Counted from the first letter of the stretch, positions 34,163-45,788 are shown. The stretch: 64,000 bases of DNA from Pseudomonas alcaliphila JAB1 (GCF_001941865.1 NZ_CP016162.1:2971001-3035000), one strand, 5' to 3'. The notes: generated by a model not told the origin, from the letters alone. Program-made: numbers and translations.

Positions 34163-34457
34163 GCTGCAACGGCACCTCACCCACCTGCCCGCCCATGACG
34201 AGCAACCAGCAGCGGACTTCGGCTGGAGCGAAGATTGCCAGGCCAGCTTCGGCCACGGCGTGCAGACCGCGCAGGCCTGGCTGGACGACGCCAACAGCGG
34301 CTGGCTCTGGGCCAACCTGTTACTGGAGCGCCAGCTGTACCCGCCGGGTGCGCAGCGCCATGCCTTCGAGCTGGGCTTTCTCAGCCGCATCCACCAGCGT
34401 TTGTGTTCACCCTTGGGTGGCGAGCACGGGGCCAGGCGCACCGAGTTCAGGCTATAG
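34155..34457 (+). CDS. Small conserved Pseudomonas protein, possibly QslA-like
   Basis: This 100-residue protein has the core FGHGVQTAQAWLDDANSGWLWANLLLERQLYPPGAQRHAF followed by ELGFLSRIHQRL. It resembles my recollection of the LasR antiactivator QslA family, a small helical protein that blocks quorum-sensing regulators. I cannot confirm this without a search, so no symbol is given. It overlaps the preceding gene by 8 bp. Its last codons (ARRTEFRL) and the following hairpin recur as a remnant at 38852-38930, showing that the unit exists or existed in more than one copy here. Confidence 0.5.
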   Translation: MIELQRHLTHLPAHDEQPAADFGWSEDCQASFGHGVQTAQAWLDDANSGWLWANLLLERQLYPPGAQRHAFELGFLSRIHQRLCSPLGGEHGARRTEFRL

Positions 34458-34514
34458 GCAATCGGCGTGGCGCTGTGCGGCAGCTTGCGGGTTGCTCGCA
34501 CAGGCGCCAGCCAC
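34428..34514 (+). repeat. Conserved 3' hairpin repeat, left copy
   Basis: This repeat covers the last codons of the QslA-like gene and a strong hairpin, TGGCGCTGTGCG (34468-34479) with CGCACAGGCGCCA (34497-34509), 12 pairs and one bulge, with a loop starting GCAGCTTGC. A second copy is at 38849-38935. The two bracket the T6SS cargo module. Confidence 0.7.
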
Positions 34515-34522
34515 ACTAAGGC

Positions 34523-34720
34523 TCACGCAAAGTAATATTTCCTTACATTCTCAGCAAGCCCGCATATCTCGCTGCCCCGGGGCCATTCGCGCAATATTTT
34601 GCGCACTTTCATCCTGCTAAGGTCGCGTGCGAAATCTGGCTGGAGCGAGTCGTATTCGGGCTTCTTGATATAACCCGCCAGCTCCTCTGGCCATCGTCTT
34701 CGAAGCGACTTCGCGCTCAT
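34523..34720 (-). CDS. Possible small hypothetical protein, 65 residues
   Basis: On the minus strand the frame MSAKSLRRRWPEELAGYIKK... continues to KILREWPRGSEICGLAENVRKYYFA and a TGA. It is basic, helical and uninterrupted, in DNA that is otherwise empty between the hairpin repeat and the PAAR gene. No ribosome-binding site precedes the ATG at 34720, so it could be a chance or relic frame. Confidence 0.3.
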   Translation of the reverse strand: MSAKSLRRRWPEELAGYIKKPEYDSLQPDFARDLSRMKVRKILREWPRGSEICGLAENVRKYYFA

Positions 34721-34735
34721 GCAAGGATCTGCAGA

Positions 34736-35143
34736 ATGAGTGGAAAACCAGCAGCACGAGTTACCGATCCGACTGCCTGCCCACTGCCAGGCCATGGCAC
34801 CAACCCCATCGTTTCTGGCTCCCCAGACGTCCTATTCGATGGTTTGCCAGCGGCCCGCCAAGGCGACCCCACTGCTTGCGGCTCAGCGCTGGTGGGCAAC
34901 CTTGTTGCCAATGTGTTTATCGACGGATTGCCCGTCGCAACACTAGGCAGCACAGGGAGTCACGGGAATGTGGTAGTCGGTGGGTCGGGAACAGTAATCA
35001 TCGGCAATACACATGCGGCTGCCGCCTTTACGACTCCGCTTGCTGTGCCCATGGCTCCAAAGATTTGCTTGCCCTGCTTACTTCTCGCTGCCAGTCGCAA
35101 CCAAACATTCGTACCGCTGGAATCAATCGGAGTCCGGGGATGA
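34736..35143 (+). CDS. PAAR-domain protein, type VI secretion spike tip
   Basis: This 135-residue protein is a PAAR domain: PAARVTDPTACPLPGHGTNP, SPDVLFDGLPAARQGDPTACGS, ANVFIDGLPVATLGSTGSHG and VVVGGSGTVIIGNTHAAA. Conserved His and Cys residues bind the zinc that forms the sharp tip on the VgrG spike. About 30 residues after the domain (CLPCLLLAASRNQTFVPLES) may contact the adaptor or cargo. It opens a cargo module: the DUF4123 adaptor gene overlaps its stop by four bases. No vgrG or core T6SS genes are in the window. Confidence 0.88.
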   Translation: MSGKPAARVTDPTACPLPGHGTNPIVSGSPDVLFDGLPAARQGDPTACGSALVGNLVANVFIDGLPVATLGSTGSHGNVVVGGSGTVIIGNTHAAAAFTTPLAVPMAPKICLPCLLLAASRNQTFVPLESIGVRG

Positions 35144-35670
35144 GTATGACCAACGGCTTTCGCAGTATCGAAGACGAACTGCGGATACGCCTCTCGGACA
35201 AGCCAGGGCTTAAGCTTTTCGCGCTTGTAGACGGGGCTCGCTACTTGACTTTGGGTAAACGGTTAGATCAAGCCTCTGATAGATGGCAGTGGCTGTTGGA
35301 CGGCACGGAGTTAGATGCGATCAAGCAAGGTGGACCAGCTCTTATTCAGCTGGAAGAGCGTAGCGATTTGCAGAACTGGCTCGTAGACCGAGACCGCAAA
35401 GAACCTCTGGTGTCATGGCTACTGAGCACCAAGAGCTTCGAGGTTCTGTCCCAGCATCTTGGCTCGCTTCTGTTCACTCGGCTAACCGACGGTAGAAAGT
35501 CACTCTTCCGTTATTACAATCCCGTTGTTCGGCGGGCACTTGATAGCGTCCTGAACAAGGAGCAGCGCCAACAAATGATGCGACCTATCGAGCATTGGCT
35601 GGTATGGCAGCCGCTGGAGTCCCGCTACCTCCCTCTGGATGAAGATACTCAAGGGGGGCAGCATGCTTGA
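35140..35670 (+). CDS. DUF4123 family T6SS effector adaptor/chaperone
   Basis: It starts at the ATG at 35140 (MSMTNGFRSIEDELRIRLSD) inside ATGA overlapping the PAAR stop. The 176-residue sequence LKLFALVDGARYLTLGKRL, LDQASDRWQWLLDGTELDAI, GGPALIQLEERSDLQNWLVD, FEVLSQHLGSLLFTRLTDGRKSLFRYYNPVVRRAL, ending in a WLVWQPL segment, matches DUF4123 proteins (Tap/TEC type). These load a specific effector onto the VgrG-PAAR tip. Context (PAAR before, nuclease toxin after) agrees. Confidence 0.85.
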   Translation: MSMTNGFRSIEDELRIRLSDKPGLKLFALVDGARYLTLGKRLDQASDRWQWLLDGTELDAIKQGGPALIQLEERSDLQNWLVDRDRKEPLVSWLLSTKSFEVLSQHLGSLLFTRLTDGRKSLFRYYNPVVRRALDSVLNKEQRQQMMRPIEHWLVWQPLESRYLPLDEDTQGGQHA

Positions 35671-36025
35671 ACTGTCGAGCGAGCAGATAGCAAAGCTTGA
35701 CGCAGTACGCCGCGACGAAGTCATCGAGAAGTTGCTCCTGGAGGTGCGGGCACAGGATCCGAATTGGTTTGCTCAGCACGGCCTCACGGGAGGCACGAGC
35801 TACCTGGCCAGATATCGGCGGTACGCCGAGGAGTTCGGACTAACCGATCCTCAGTCGACAGAGGACTTCATGCGCTACGGGCTCATGTTCCCTGACTTTC
35901 ACAGAGATGATGCGTTTGTGTCTTGGATGTCACGTCCGGTCGATGACTCGCCTGAGCAACGTTTCAAGGACTATCAGAGCGTGATGAGGTTCGTCTGGAA
36001 GCTCAAGAACGCCACATGGAACTGA
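35663..36025 (+). CDS. Small T6SS module protein, 120 residues
   Basis: It starts at the ATG at 35663 (MLELSSEQIAKLDAVRRDEV) behind AAGGGGGGCAGC and overlaps the adaptor gene by 8 bp. The acidic, soluble sequence has WFAQHGLTGGTSYLARYRRYAEEFGLTDPQ and FMRYGLMFPDFHRDDAFVSW. Proteins of this size often follow DUF4123 genes and may act as co-adaptors. I do not recognise a named domain. Its place in a chain of overlapping genes argues strongly that it is real. Confidence 0.7.
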   Translation: MLELSSEQIAKLDAVRRDEVIEKLLLEVRAQDPNWFAQHGLTGGTSYLARYRRYAEEFGLTDPQSTEDFMRYGLMFPDFHRDDAFVSWMSRPVDDSPEQRFKDYQSVMRFVWKLKNATWN

Positions 36026-36197
36026 CAAGGAGTCGGATATGGGTGGTTTGATCACCGCTGCAGGAACCGCGCTGGGTAGTCCCGGCGCAACCATGGGGCT
36101 TCGCGCGACACCTCGGTTCGGGCCGGGTATGTTGTGGCTCAATGATTCTGGACACCCCGATAGGGCGTTAAGCTTCGCCCAGCCATGAGGTGTTTGC

Positions 36198-37339
<1,142 letters not shown>

Positions 37340-38103
37340 ACCTAAACCAGTGTCCAGTTTTTGTTGACCACAACAGTATGCCTCTGGCCCGCCCACCGGC
37401 TCCCCGCCTTCCAATGCCTACAGCTCGGCCATCCCCTCGCCCTGTGCCAGAGACACTTCCCCAGTCGGGAGCTCGGCCCATTCCACGCCCCATTCCACAG
37501 CCTCAGGTACTGCCGCAAACGCGTACTGCTGACAAGGCGGACGAGCGCACACGCACCTGCGATGCAGAACGAGACGACGAATGCATTGATTGTCCTCCCA
37601 CAGAGGGCGCCATGGCTGTAGCCAACAACGGCAAAGGCCACTCCATGTCGGATCTGTCTTCGCGATACCAGGCCTGGGTAACCGGATTTCCTCCGCCTTA
37701 CGAATGGCGATGGAACGAAACCTGGTGGGATGGATTCGAAGAACCGCGTTGTACCCTACTGGAGGCCAAGGCCAACTACGCCTTCATGTTTGTACCTTTG
37801 CTGGGTGTTCCAAAGCCCTGGGCACCGGTCAAATCAGTCCTTGTAGACCCGGCGCGCCGCCACTCGGCCAAGGCGAGGCCTACACCCCCCGTCAGAGTCG
37901 AATGGCACTTTCTCCAGCGCATCGTCTACGAGCACTGCTCCAGTCAATATCGCCGCTTGGGTCTGACCAATCTGACCGCCTTCTGGAATCCTATGCCGAA
38001 CACCCCTGAGCACGACGAATACCAAGAACACCGTGAGCGTGAACAACGCGAATTCGACGAGTACTACCGGGATAATCCCGATCTGATTGCCTAAGGAGCC
38101 AGC

Positions 38104-38826
38104 ATGGCAAGTTCTTTCCGGTCCTTTGTATTCAAGATGCGCTTCAACAAACACGCGATCGCCACGGTCTCCCATGAGGAGCAGTTGGAACGCATACGCT
38201 ACTACCTGAGCACCTTGGGCCAATTACATCCACTTCTTGGTAAATGGTATCTACAAGGCGCCTCAGTTCAGGACGCATTGAGCAATGACGTCCTGAGCGC
38301 TCCTCAAGCATTGTCCACGGCTGCAGCCGCAAGTTTCGACGCCGAGTATCCGTCATGGCTGTCGCTATCCGTGTGGAATGGACAGGAAGATCCGCTGCAA
38401 GGGGGTCTGGCTTTCAGTTACGACGCACACGACATGGAGTCCATATCCAGCATGGATTTCGAAGATGCCGGTGCTCTGGTTTCAGCAATCGAGAACCCAC
38501 GTCCGGTGTTGGTGGAAATGCTGCGACAAGCGGTATCCATCTGGCCCGAAATCGATTGGGGGGTGATCGCCCCCGGCAGGTACTACCTAGATGGCCAGAC
38601 CTTCAACGAACGGCAAACCATCGGCTGGATCGGTTTTTGCCCGCACTCGCTAAAGGCCAGCGACTTTCCGGATGCGGATGAACTGATTGACATACCGGGC
38701 CGCGGCACAGTTTTGGTGAGCTGCGCCCAGGTTATGGATGAACGCAATAGAGAGCACTTCCGAATTGTCGGTACGCTGGACACGAAGCTCGTCGAACTCG
38801 GCTATCTGCCCCTGTTCAACAATTGA
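38104..38826 (+). CDS. Imm52-type immunity protein to the Tox-REase-5 effector
   Basis: This 240-residue cytoplasmic protein resembles immunity protein 52: YPSWLSLSVWNGQEDPLQGG, FEDAGALVSAIENPRPVLVEM, WGVIAPGRYYLDGQTFNERQ, TIGWIGFCPHSL and GRGTVLVSCAQVMDERNREH. Imm52 is the usual partner of Tox-REase-5 toxins, and the gene starts nine bases after the toxin stop (AAGGAGCC before ATG). The frame is intact although the toxin gene is broken, so it may still protect against kin carrying the same toxin. The assignment rests on pattern and context. Confidence 0.7.
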   Translation: MASSFRSFVFKMRFNKHAIATVSHEEQLERIRYYLSTLGQLHPLLGKWYLQGASVQDALSNDVLSAPQALSTAAAASFDAEYPSWLSLSVWNGQEDPLQGGLAFSYDAHDMESISSMDFEDAGALVSAIENPRPVLVEMLRQAVSIWPEIDWGVIAPGRYYLDGQTFNERQTIGWIGFCPHSLKASDFPDADELIDIPGRGTVLVSCAQVMDERNREHFRIVGTLDTKLVELGYLPLFNN

Positions 38827-38848
38827 CCCCGTTGCAAAGCCTGAGGAA

Positions 38849-38935
38849 TATGCCAGGCACAGCGAGCTCAGACTGTAGCTACCTTGCATGGCGCTGTGCG
38901 GCAGCTTGCCTACTGCCCGCACACGCGCCAGCCGT
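38849..38935 (+). repeat. Conserved 3' hairpin repeat, right copy, with remnant of the QslA-like gene end
   Basis: GCCAGGCACAGCGAGCTCAG...TAG (38852-38878) encodes ARHSELRL and stop, matching the ARRTEFRL end of the gene at 34155. The hairpin TGGCGCTGTGCG (38889-38900) with CGCACACGCGCCA (38918-38930) repeats the one at 34468-34509, including the GCAGCTTGC loop start. Confidence 0.7.
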
Positions 38936-39014
38936 CGTCTTGTCTATGCATGGGTGCTGAATCAGCCCGATCAGGCCCCCTGCACACCCTGCTCAGCACC
39001 GGATACAACTCTAC

Positions 39015-39860
39015 TCAGTAGCGCCGCGTGCTCATCAGCTCTTCCAGCACCCGGGTAGTGACACGAAACGGTATCGACATATGGTCCTCGCCCGCCTCTA
39101 GCTGGAAATCACTGCGCAGACCGTACTGCGAGAGGGGTTCCAGACGCAGCTGCAGTGAGCGCACATCCTGAATTTCCTGCGGCATTTCCCGGTCACCCAC
39201 CCACATGCTCAGGCTGCGGTGGGTCAGATCCAGTTCTCCTGCATGCGCTCGTTTGGTGAATGCCCGCTCATGCTCCAGCAGGTAGCGGTCACGCCACCAC
39301 AGGCTGGGACTGATGGCGACCACATGCCGGAACAGCTGCGGCCGGGTAAACAACGCGTAGATGCCGAACATGCCACCAAAGGAATGGCCGACGAGGCTGA
39401 GCTGGTCCTGATCGACCTTGAAGCGCTGGTTGACCCAGGGCATTAGGCGCTGCTCGATGAAATCGAGAAACAGGTCCTGGCCACCCTGCGGCGGATCATT
39501 GCGCTCGGGCAGTTGCGGCGGCGACAGGTCGAACGCACGACGCTCGAAATCCAGCGGCGTGCTGCTGGGGTAGCCGATGGCCACGATAATCGCCTTGCGC
39601 CATTGCTTTTGCGCCCGCTTGGCTGCATGGAATGCCGGAAAGTAGGCATTGCCGTCGAGCAGATAGACCACCGGGTAGCCGCCGGTGTAAGGCACGTCGC
39701 CCTCCGGCAGGCTGACCATGATGCGGTAGTCACGGCCCTCGGCACTCTTCATCAGCCATTGTTCACTACCGTCCAGACTCACCTGGTCGGCCTGGGCAAA
39801 GGCAAAACCACCCAGCAGCAGCGCCGTCAGGGCGCCGCGCAGCCAGCTCAGCGCACTCAC
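39015..39860 (-). CDS. Periplasmic siderophore-esterase-like alpha/beta hydrolase
   Basis: This 281-residue protein has a signal peptide ending AFAQA (about residue 25) and the esterase D/Fes/IroE-like fold: YPVVYLLDGNAYFPAFHAAK, AIIVAIGYPS, nucleophile elbow LVGHSFGGMFGIYALF (about residue 155), SPSLWWRDRYLL, and GEDHMSIPF with the likely catalytic histidine (about residue 260). Such enzymes hydrolyse ester-linked siderophores after import. Its ATG overlaps the TonB receptor stop by four bases, so it belongs to the iron-signalling operon. The siderophore is unknown; an enterobactin- or other ester-type ligand is inference. Confidence 0.85.
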   Translation of the reverse strand: MSALSWLRGALTALLLGGFAFAQADQVSLDGSEQWLMKSAEGRDYRIMVSLPEGDVPYTGGYPVVYLLDGNAYFPAFHAAKRAQKQWRKAIIVAIGYPSSTPLDFERRAFDLSPPQLPERNDPPQGGQDLFLDFIEQRLMPWVNQRFKVDQDQLSLVGHSFGGMFGIYALFTRPQLFRHVVAISPSLWWRDRYLLEHERAFTKRAHAGELDLTHRSLSMWVGDREMPQEIQDVRSLQLRLEPLSQYGLRSDFQLEAGEDHMSIPFRVTTRVLEELMSTRRY

Positions 39861-42238
39861 CAGCTGTAGCTCAGGCTGGTGATCACGCTACGCGCCTCGC
39901 CACGATAGCAATAGCCGTCCTGACAGTTGACGTATTGCTTGTCGGTCAGGTTGCGGGCATTGACGGCTAGACGCACACCGTCCAGGTCGCCAGCGAAGTC
40001 GTAGTGCACCCCGGCGTCGAACAAGGTGTAGTCCTCGCTTTTCACCGTGTTCATGTTGTTGCCGTAGACGCTGCTGGTGTAACGCGCGCCAGCACCGAAA
40101 CCGAGACCAAACGGTAGCTTGTAATCAAGCCACAGCGCCGCCATGTGGCGCGGCGTATTTTTCGGGTCCTTGCCCTGGTTACCATCGTTGCTCTTGGTCA
40201 CCTCGGGGTCGTTGTAGCTGTAGCTGGCGGTCAGATGCAGGCGCTCGCTGAGGTCGGCCACGGCCTCCAGCTCCAGACCACGTGATACCTGTTCGCCGGT
40301 CTGTACGGTGTTGAGCGAATTGAGTGGGTCGCGGGTCGACACGTTCTCCTGCGTCAGGTGATAGAGCGACGCGGTGAACAGTGCACTGGTGCCAGGCGGC
40401 TGGTACTTGAGGCCTATCTCGTACTGCTTGCCTTCGGTCGGTTTGAGCGGGCGGCCAGCGTTGCTGCCGCTCTGCGGCAGGAAGGACTCGGCATAACTGG
40501 CATAGGGCGCCAACCCATTGTCGAACAGGTACAACGCCCCCAGTTGATAGGTGGTAGCAGAGTCACTGCGCTTGCTATTGCTATCGCTCAGGTTGTTGCT
40601 GGTTCGTACATGCACCCAGTCGCGGCGCACGCCGGCCGACAGACGCCAGCGGTCGAGTTCGATCTGGTCCTGAAGATAGATGCCGCTACGCTGGGTCAGG
40701 CTGTCCTGGTCAGCCAGCAAATTGCCGGGACGACTGACCGGCTGGTGATAATCCGGTGCGTTGATGTCGATCGACGGCGCCGGCCCGGTGGCGTAAAGCA
40801 CCGAACTGTCGAACCAGGCGTAATCCCAGCCAGTCAGCAGGGTGTGCTGCAGCTCGCCAGTGGCGAAACGGCTGACCAGGCGAGTGTCGCTGCTCACCGA
40901 CTCCATATCCTCGTATACACCGACGGCATAACGCTCCATCACTCCGTTGGTGATCGTACCGTTGGGCTGCAGATACTGGTTGGTGGTGTCCAACTGACCG
41001 TAACGCAGATTCTGCTGCAGGCTGAAAGTGTCGTTGAAGGCGTGCTCGAACTCGTAGCCGAAGGTCCACTGACGCTGGCCGAGCTTGTCGAAGTACTCAT
41101 CGCCCTGCCAGAAATCGGTGAGGCGGTTACCGTCGTGATAGAGCATCGGCGAGGCGGCGGTCTCGCGCTCCTGATATTGCGCCAGCAGGGTCAGGCTGGT
41201 GGCCGGATCGATCTGCCAGCTCAACGACGGCGCCAGCATGCGCACGTCATTGTTCAGCTGTTCGATGTCGTAGTGGGCGTCACGATAGACGCCGACGGTG
41301 CGAAACAGCACGTCGCCCGCCTCGTCCAGCTTGCCGCCGACATCGAACTGTCCTTGCCGGTGATCATGATTGCCGGCCTGGATTTCCACCTGATTCTTCG
41401 CCTGCAGGCTGGGCCGCTTGCTCACCCGGTTGACCATGCCGCCGGGGCTGATCTGCCCGTACAACACCGAAGCCGGGCCCTTTAGCACCTCGATGCGCTC
41501 CAGGGCGTAGGCCTCCGTGCCGTAGATCGACAACCAGCCGTTGTAGGGCTGGCGCAGACCGTCGAGGAAGTCAGCGGACATGGTGGTGTCGAAGCCGCGG
41601 ATGTTGATCTGATCGAAGCGCGGATCGAGCCCCGAGCCGCCGGTACGCACGCCAGCGCTGTAGGCCACGGCGTCTTCGACGCGGTCGACCTTGCGATCGG
41701 CGATCTGCGCGGCGGTGACCACGCTGATGCTCTGCGCGGTTTGCAGAATCGGCAGATCGGTCTTGGTCGCCGTGCTGGCATTGCTGGCGAAATAACCTGG
41801 CAGCGGCGCGAAAGCGCTCTGCGTCGGTGCGGCCTCGACAGTCACAGGCTGTAGCTGGTAGCTGTCGTCGGCCCGCTGCGGCCGTACCACATAGCCGGAC
41901 GCGGTCTTCTCGGCCACCAGCCCGGTGCTGCCCAGAATCTGCGCCAAGCCTTCCTCGACCGACTGTGCGCCTGCCGAGCCGGGGCTGACCCGCCCGCGGA
42001 CTGTCTCCGGCGAGTACGACAAGGTAATGCCAGCCCGCTCGGCATAGAGGCTCAGCGTTTGGTCCAGCGCCCCGCCCGGTACATCAGCGGCGGCCGCACG
42101 TGGCGTCGGCTCGGCCGCCAGCAATGCGGGGCTGGTGGCAACGCCGCACAGCGCTAGGGCGATACAGATGGCAGTGGACAGCTTGCGCGGTTGCAGGCGC
42201 GACGGCAGAGAGCAGGTAGAGCGCATGAGGGTATCCAT
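39857..42238 (-). CDS. TonB-dependent siderophore receptor with signalling (STN) domain
   Basis: This 793-residue outer-membrane receptor has a signal peptide (about residues 1-42), an STN domain (about 50-120; VPGGALDQTLSLYAERAGIT, VSPGSAGAQSVEEGLAQILG), a plug (about 145-260; PILQTAQSISVVTAAQIADR, INIRGFDTTMSADFLDGLRQ, ERIEVLKGPASVLYGQISPG) and a 22-strand barrel ending in the terminal aromatic SLSYSW. The STN domain passes ligand status to the FecR-type anti-sigma factor encoded next to it. It probably imports a ferric hydroxamate- or catecholate-type siderophore. A DGYCYRGEAR loop near the end has two cysteines that may pair. The start at 42238 is the first ATG. Confidence 0.92.
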   Translation of the reverse strand: MDTLMRSTCSLPSRLQPRKLSTAICIALALCGVATSPALLAAEPTPRAAAADVPGGALDQTLSLYAERAGITLSYSPETVRGRVSPGSAGAQSVEEGLAQILGSTGLVAEKTASGYVVRPQRADDSYQLQPVTVEAAPTQSAFAPLPGYFASNASTATKTDLPILQTAQSISVVTAAQIADRKVDRVEDAVAYSAGVRTGGSGLDPRFDQINIRGFDTTMSADFLDGLRQPYNGWLSIYGTEAYALERIEVLKGPASVLYGQISPGGMVNRVSKRPSLQAKNQVEIQAGNHDHRQGQFDVGGKLDEAGDVLFRTVGVYRDAHYDIEQLNNDVRMLAPSLSWQIDPATSLTLLAQYQERETAASPMLYHDGNRLTDFWQGDEYFDKLGQRQWTFGYEFEHAFNDTFSLQQNLRYGQLDTTNQYLQPNGTITNGVMERYAVGVYEDMESVSSDTRLVSRFATGELQHTLLTGWDYAWFDSSVLYATGPAPSIDINAPDYHQPVSRPGNLLADQDSLTQRSGIYLQDQIELDRWRLSAGVRRDWVHVRTSNNLSDSNSKRSDSATTYQLGALYLFDNGLAPYASYAESFLPQSGSNAGRPLKPTEGKQYEIGLKYQPPGTSALFTASLYHLTQENVSTRDPLNSLNTVQTGEQVSRGLELEAVADLSERLHLTASYSYNDPEVTKSNDGNQGKDPKNTPRHMAALWLDYKLPFGLGFGAGARYTSSVYGNNMNTVKSEDYTLFDAGVHYDFAGDLDGVRLAVNARNLTDKQYVNCQDGYCYRGEARSVITSLSYSW

Positions 42239-42290
42239 TCAGGGAGTGATCACCCCTAACCGGATGAGCCGCAAAAGTCCGACAAATTTT

Positions 42291-43208
42291 TTAAGCGATG
42301 GGCACAACGCGCACCCACCAGCGGGTTCGCTCCACCAACGTTACCGGCAGCAGATGAGTGATGTTGTGCAACATCAGCTCGGGTTCAGCGAGGCGAAAAA
42401 CGCCGGACAGGCGTAAGTCGGCTATCGCCGGATCACAACCCAGCCAGCCATGCCGGTAGCGCCCGGCCTCGGCGAGAAAATCCGCCAGGCGAATGTCGTT
42501 GACTACCAGCAGCCCACGTGTCCAGGCGAAGGGATCGAGCGCGCTTCGCCCCAGCGGGATCACACCCCTCGCCGATACCGCCAGCCCCTCGCCCGCCTGC
42601 AACTGATGCTGCCCCGCGGCGACGCGAACCTGCACCTCACCCTGCTCGACTCGTATCTCGCTGCGGTTGTCGTACTCGCGCACCGACATGCGCGCGCGGT
42701 GCCCCACGCATTCGGCAAAGGCGCAGCGCAGTTGCCATTGCTCGCCCTCGACCAGCGCCTCGCCGCTACGCAACGAGAGCTTCTGGCCGTGAATATCGAT
42801 CGCGCTACCCGTGTTGAGCAGCACCTCAACATCACCCGGCAGTTCGAAACGCCGTGTTTCGCCGGTGGCCGTGGCGAAGTCAGCGCGCCACACCGGTACC
42901 GAGGCCGCCGCCAGCAGCGTGGCGCTACCAGCCGTCAGGCCAAGCAGCTTGAGCATGCGTCGCCGGCTCAAATCAGCCTCGGCCCGCTGCAACAAGGGGA
43001 TGGCCTGCGCCGCATCGCCCAGCGGATTCAGCCGAAACAGCCCGGCCATCTGCTGCAGGCGTTGCCAGGCCTGGTCGTGCTGTTCGTCCTGCGCCAGCCA
43101 GTCGTGCAACTGGCGTTGCAGCTCGGCGCTGGCAGGCTCGGCGCGCAGGCGCATCTGCCATTCGATGGCCGCACGGACGATCGACTCGGAAGGCTGCCCG
43201 ACGGCCAT
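42291..43208 (-). CDS. FecR-family anti-sigma / sigma regulator
   Basis: This 305-residue protein starts at 43208 (MAVGQPSESIVRAAIEWQMR), where the ATG overlaps the sigma-factor TAA by one base. It has an N-terminal cytoplasmic FecR_N domain (about residues 8-60, EWQMRLRAEPASAELQRQLH, DWLAQDEQHDQAWQRLQ), a single membrane helix (about 90-110, LKLLGLTAGSATLLAAASVP) and a periplasmic FecR domain (about 115-300; TGETRRFELPGDVEVLLNTG; FAWTRGLLVVNDIRLADFLA). It relays receptor occupancy to the sigma factor, usually after proteolysis. Confidence 0.9.
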   Translation of the reverse strand: MAVGQPSESIVRAAIEWQMRLRAEPASAELQRQLHDWLAQDEQHDQAWQRLQQMAGLFRLNPLGDAAQAIPLLQRAEADLSRRRMLKLLGLTAGSATLLAAASVPVWRADFATATGETRRFELPGDVEVLLNTGSAIDIHGQKLSLRSGEALVEGEQWQLRCAFAECVGHRARMSVREYDNRSEIRVEQGEVQVRVAAGQHQLQAGEGLAVSARGVIPLGRSALDPFAWTRGLLVVNDIRLADFLAEAGRYRHGWLGCDPAIADLRLSGVFRLAEPELMLHNITHLLPVTLVERTRWWVRVVPIA

Positions 43209-43738
43209 TACGGCGCGACCTCGAAGCACAGGCGATAGCAATGCAGCAAGGCGTGGGCTACATGCCGCTCAACGGTACGACTGGAAACGCCCAGTTGCCG
43301 CGCCACCTGCGCATGGTTGAGGCCACCGAGCTGATACAGCAGAAATGCCTCGCGCACAGCGGGCTTCAACCCTTCGAGCAGTTGCGCGATGCGCTCTAGG
43401 GACTGCAAGGCTTCGTAGCGAACCTCCGGGGACGGATGGCTCGCCTCGGGCAACAGCGCCAGGGCTTCGAGATACGCGCGCTCCAGCGCATCGCGCCGCC
43501 AGTGATCGATCAACAGGCCACGCGCGATACGCGCCAGCAAGGCACGAGGCGCTCGATTGTCGACAGGTTGGTCACGCACCAGCAGGCGCAGAAAGGTGTC
43601 CTGAACCAGATCCGCCGCCTGCTGCGAACAGCCGACCGAACGCCGCAGCCAGCCATGCAGCCAGCCCTGATGCGTGCCGTACAGCACCTCAAGGGGAATG
43701 ATCGAATCGGTTTCGGACGGGGACATAAAGCGGCGCAT
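43208..43738 (-). CDS. FecI-family ECF sigma factor
   Basis: This 176-residue iron-starvation sigma factor has region 2 (LEVLYGTHQGWLHGWLRRSV, AADLVQDTFLRLLVRD) and region 4 (EGLKPAVREAFLLYQLGGLN, HAQVARQLGVSSRTVERHVA). It should direct RNA polymerase to the receptor gene promoter when the receptor binds its siderophore. Two in-frame starts are possible (43738 or 43726). It lies directly under a Fur-box-like site, so it is expected to be made only under iron limitation. Confidence 0.9.
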   Translation of the reverse strand: MRRFMSPSETDSIIPLEVLYGTHQGWLHGWLRRSVGCSQQAADLVQDTFLRLLVRDQPVDNRAPRALLARIARGLLIDHWRRDALERAYLEALALLPEASHPSPEVRYEALQSLERIAQLLEGLKPAVREAFLLYQLGGLNHAQVARQLGVSSRTVERHVAHALLHCYRLCFEVAP

Positions 43739-44186
43739 ACCAACAGACTGAAAACACCATGGATAAGCATGGCGACCGCTGCGAACATTAATAGCGAATC
43801 ATTCTTATTACAAATTTTTCAACTTGCGAAGCACCAGCCTGGCGAGTCAGGTCGTCCCACCTCGCTCTTTTCAGCTAGCGATAGGCACTAAAATGACCGC
43901 CGCCTTGCCACCTTTTATATCGAGCGGCCCATGACGGGCTGTGGTTCGAAGTGCCAAGTGATACCATTGCGCGCTTCGACGTCGCCCTGAGCACTACCAG
44001 GCCCCGGCGCCACGATGCCCGACACTCCCCCCATGCCTCACCAGCCTATCGGCTCGTCTGCCGGCAGGGGCGTAGCGTTCACTTATATGCGCAGGTTCGT
44101 CTTCCTCGGTTCGGGCCGGGCTGAAAGGCTCGAAAGCGGTATCACCCTTTAAACAGCGCACCTCAAGTTATTGATAGGTAAGTCCT
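43739..44186. promoter_or_regulatory. Fur-box-like site and divergent promoter region
   Basis: ATAGCGAATCATTCTTATT (43791-43809) matches the Pseudomonas Fur consensus well (reverse strand AATAAGAATGATTCGC), about 55 bp before the sigma gene. The rest of this 448-bp gap, toward ybiT, shows no gene or strong hairpin. Confidence 0.65.
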
Positions 44187-45773
<1,587 letters not shown>

Positions 45774-45788
45774 CCATACGCTACAGAA

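Noticed and set aside
33854..34516. 220-codon minus-strand frame opposite the small-gene unit
   Set aside because: Its start region (RATRKLPHSATPIAYSLNS) is the antisense of the hairpin repeat, and a similar frame appears antisense to the right copy. It follows from the repeat, not from a gene.
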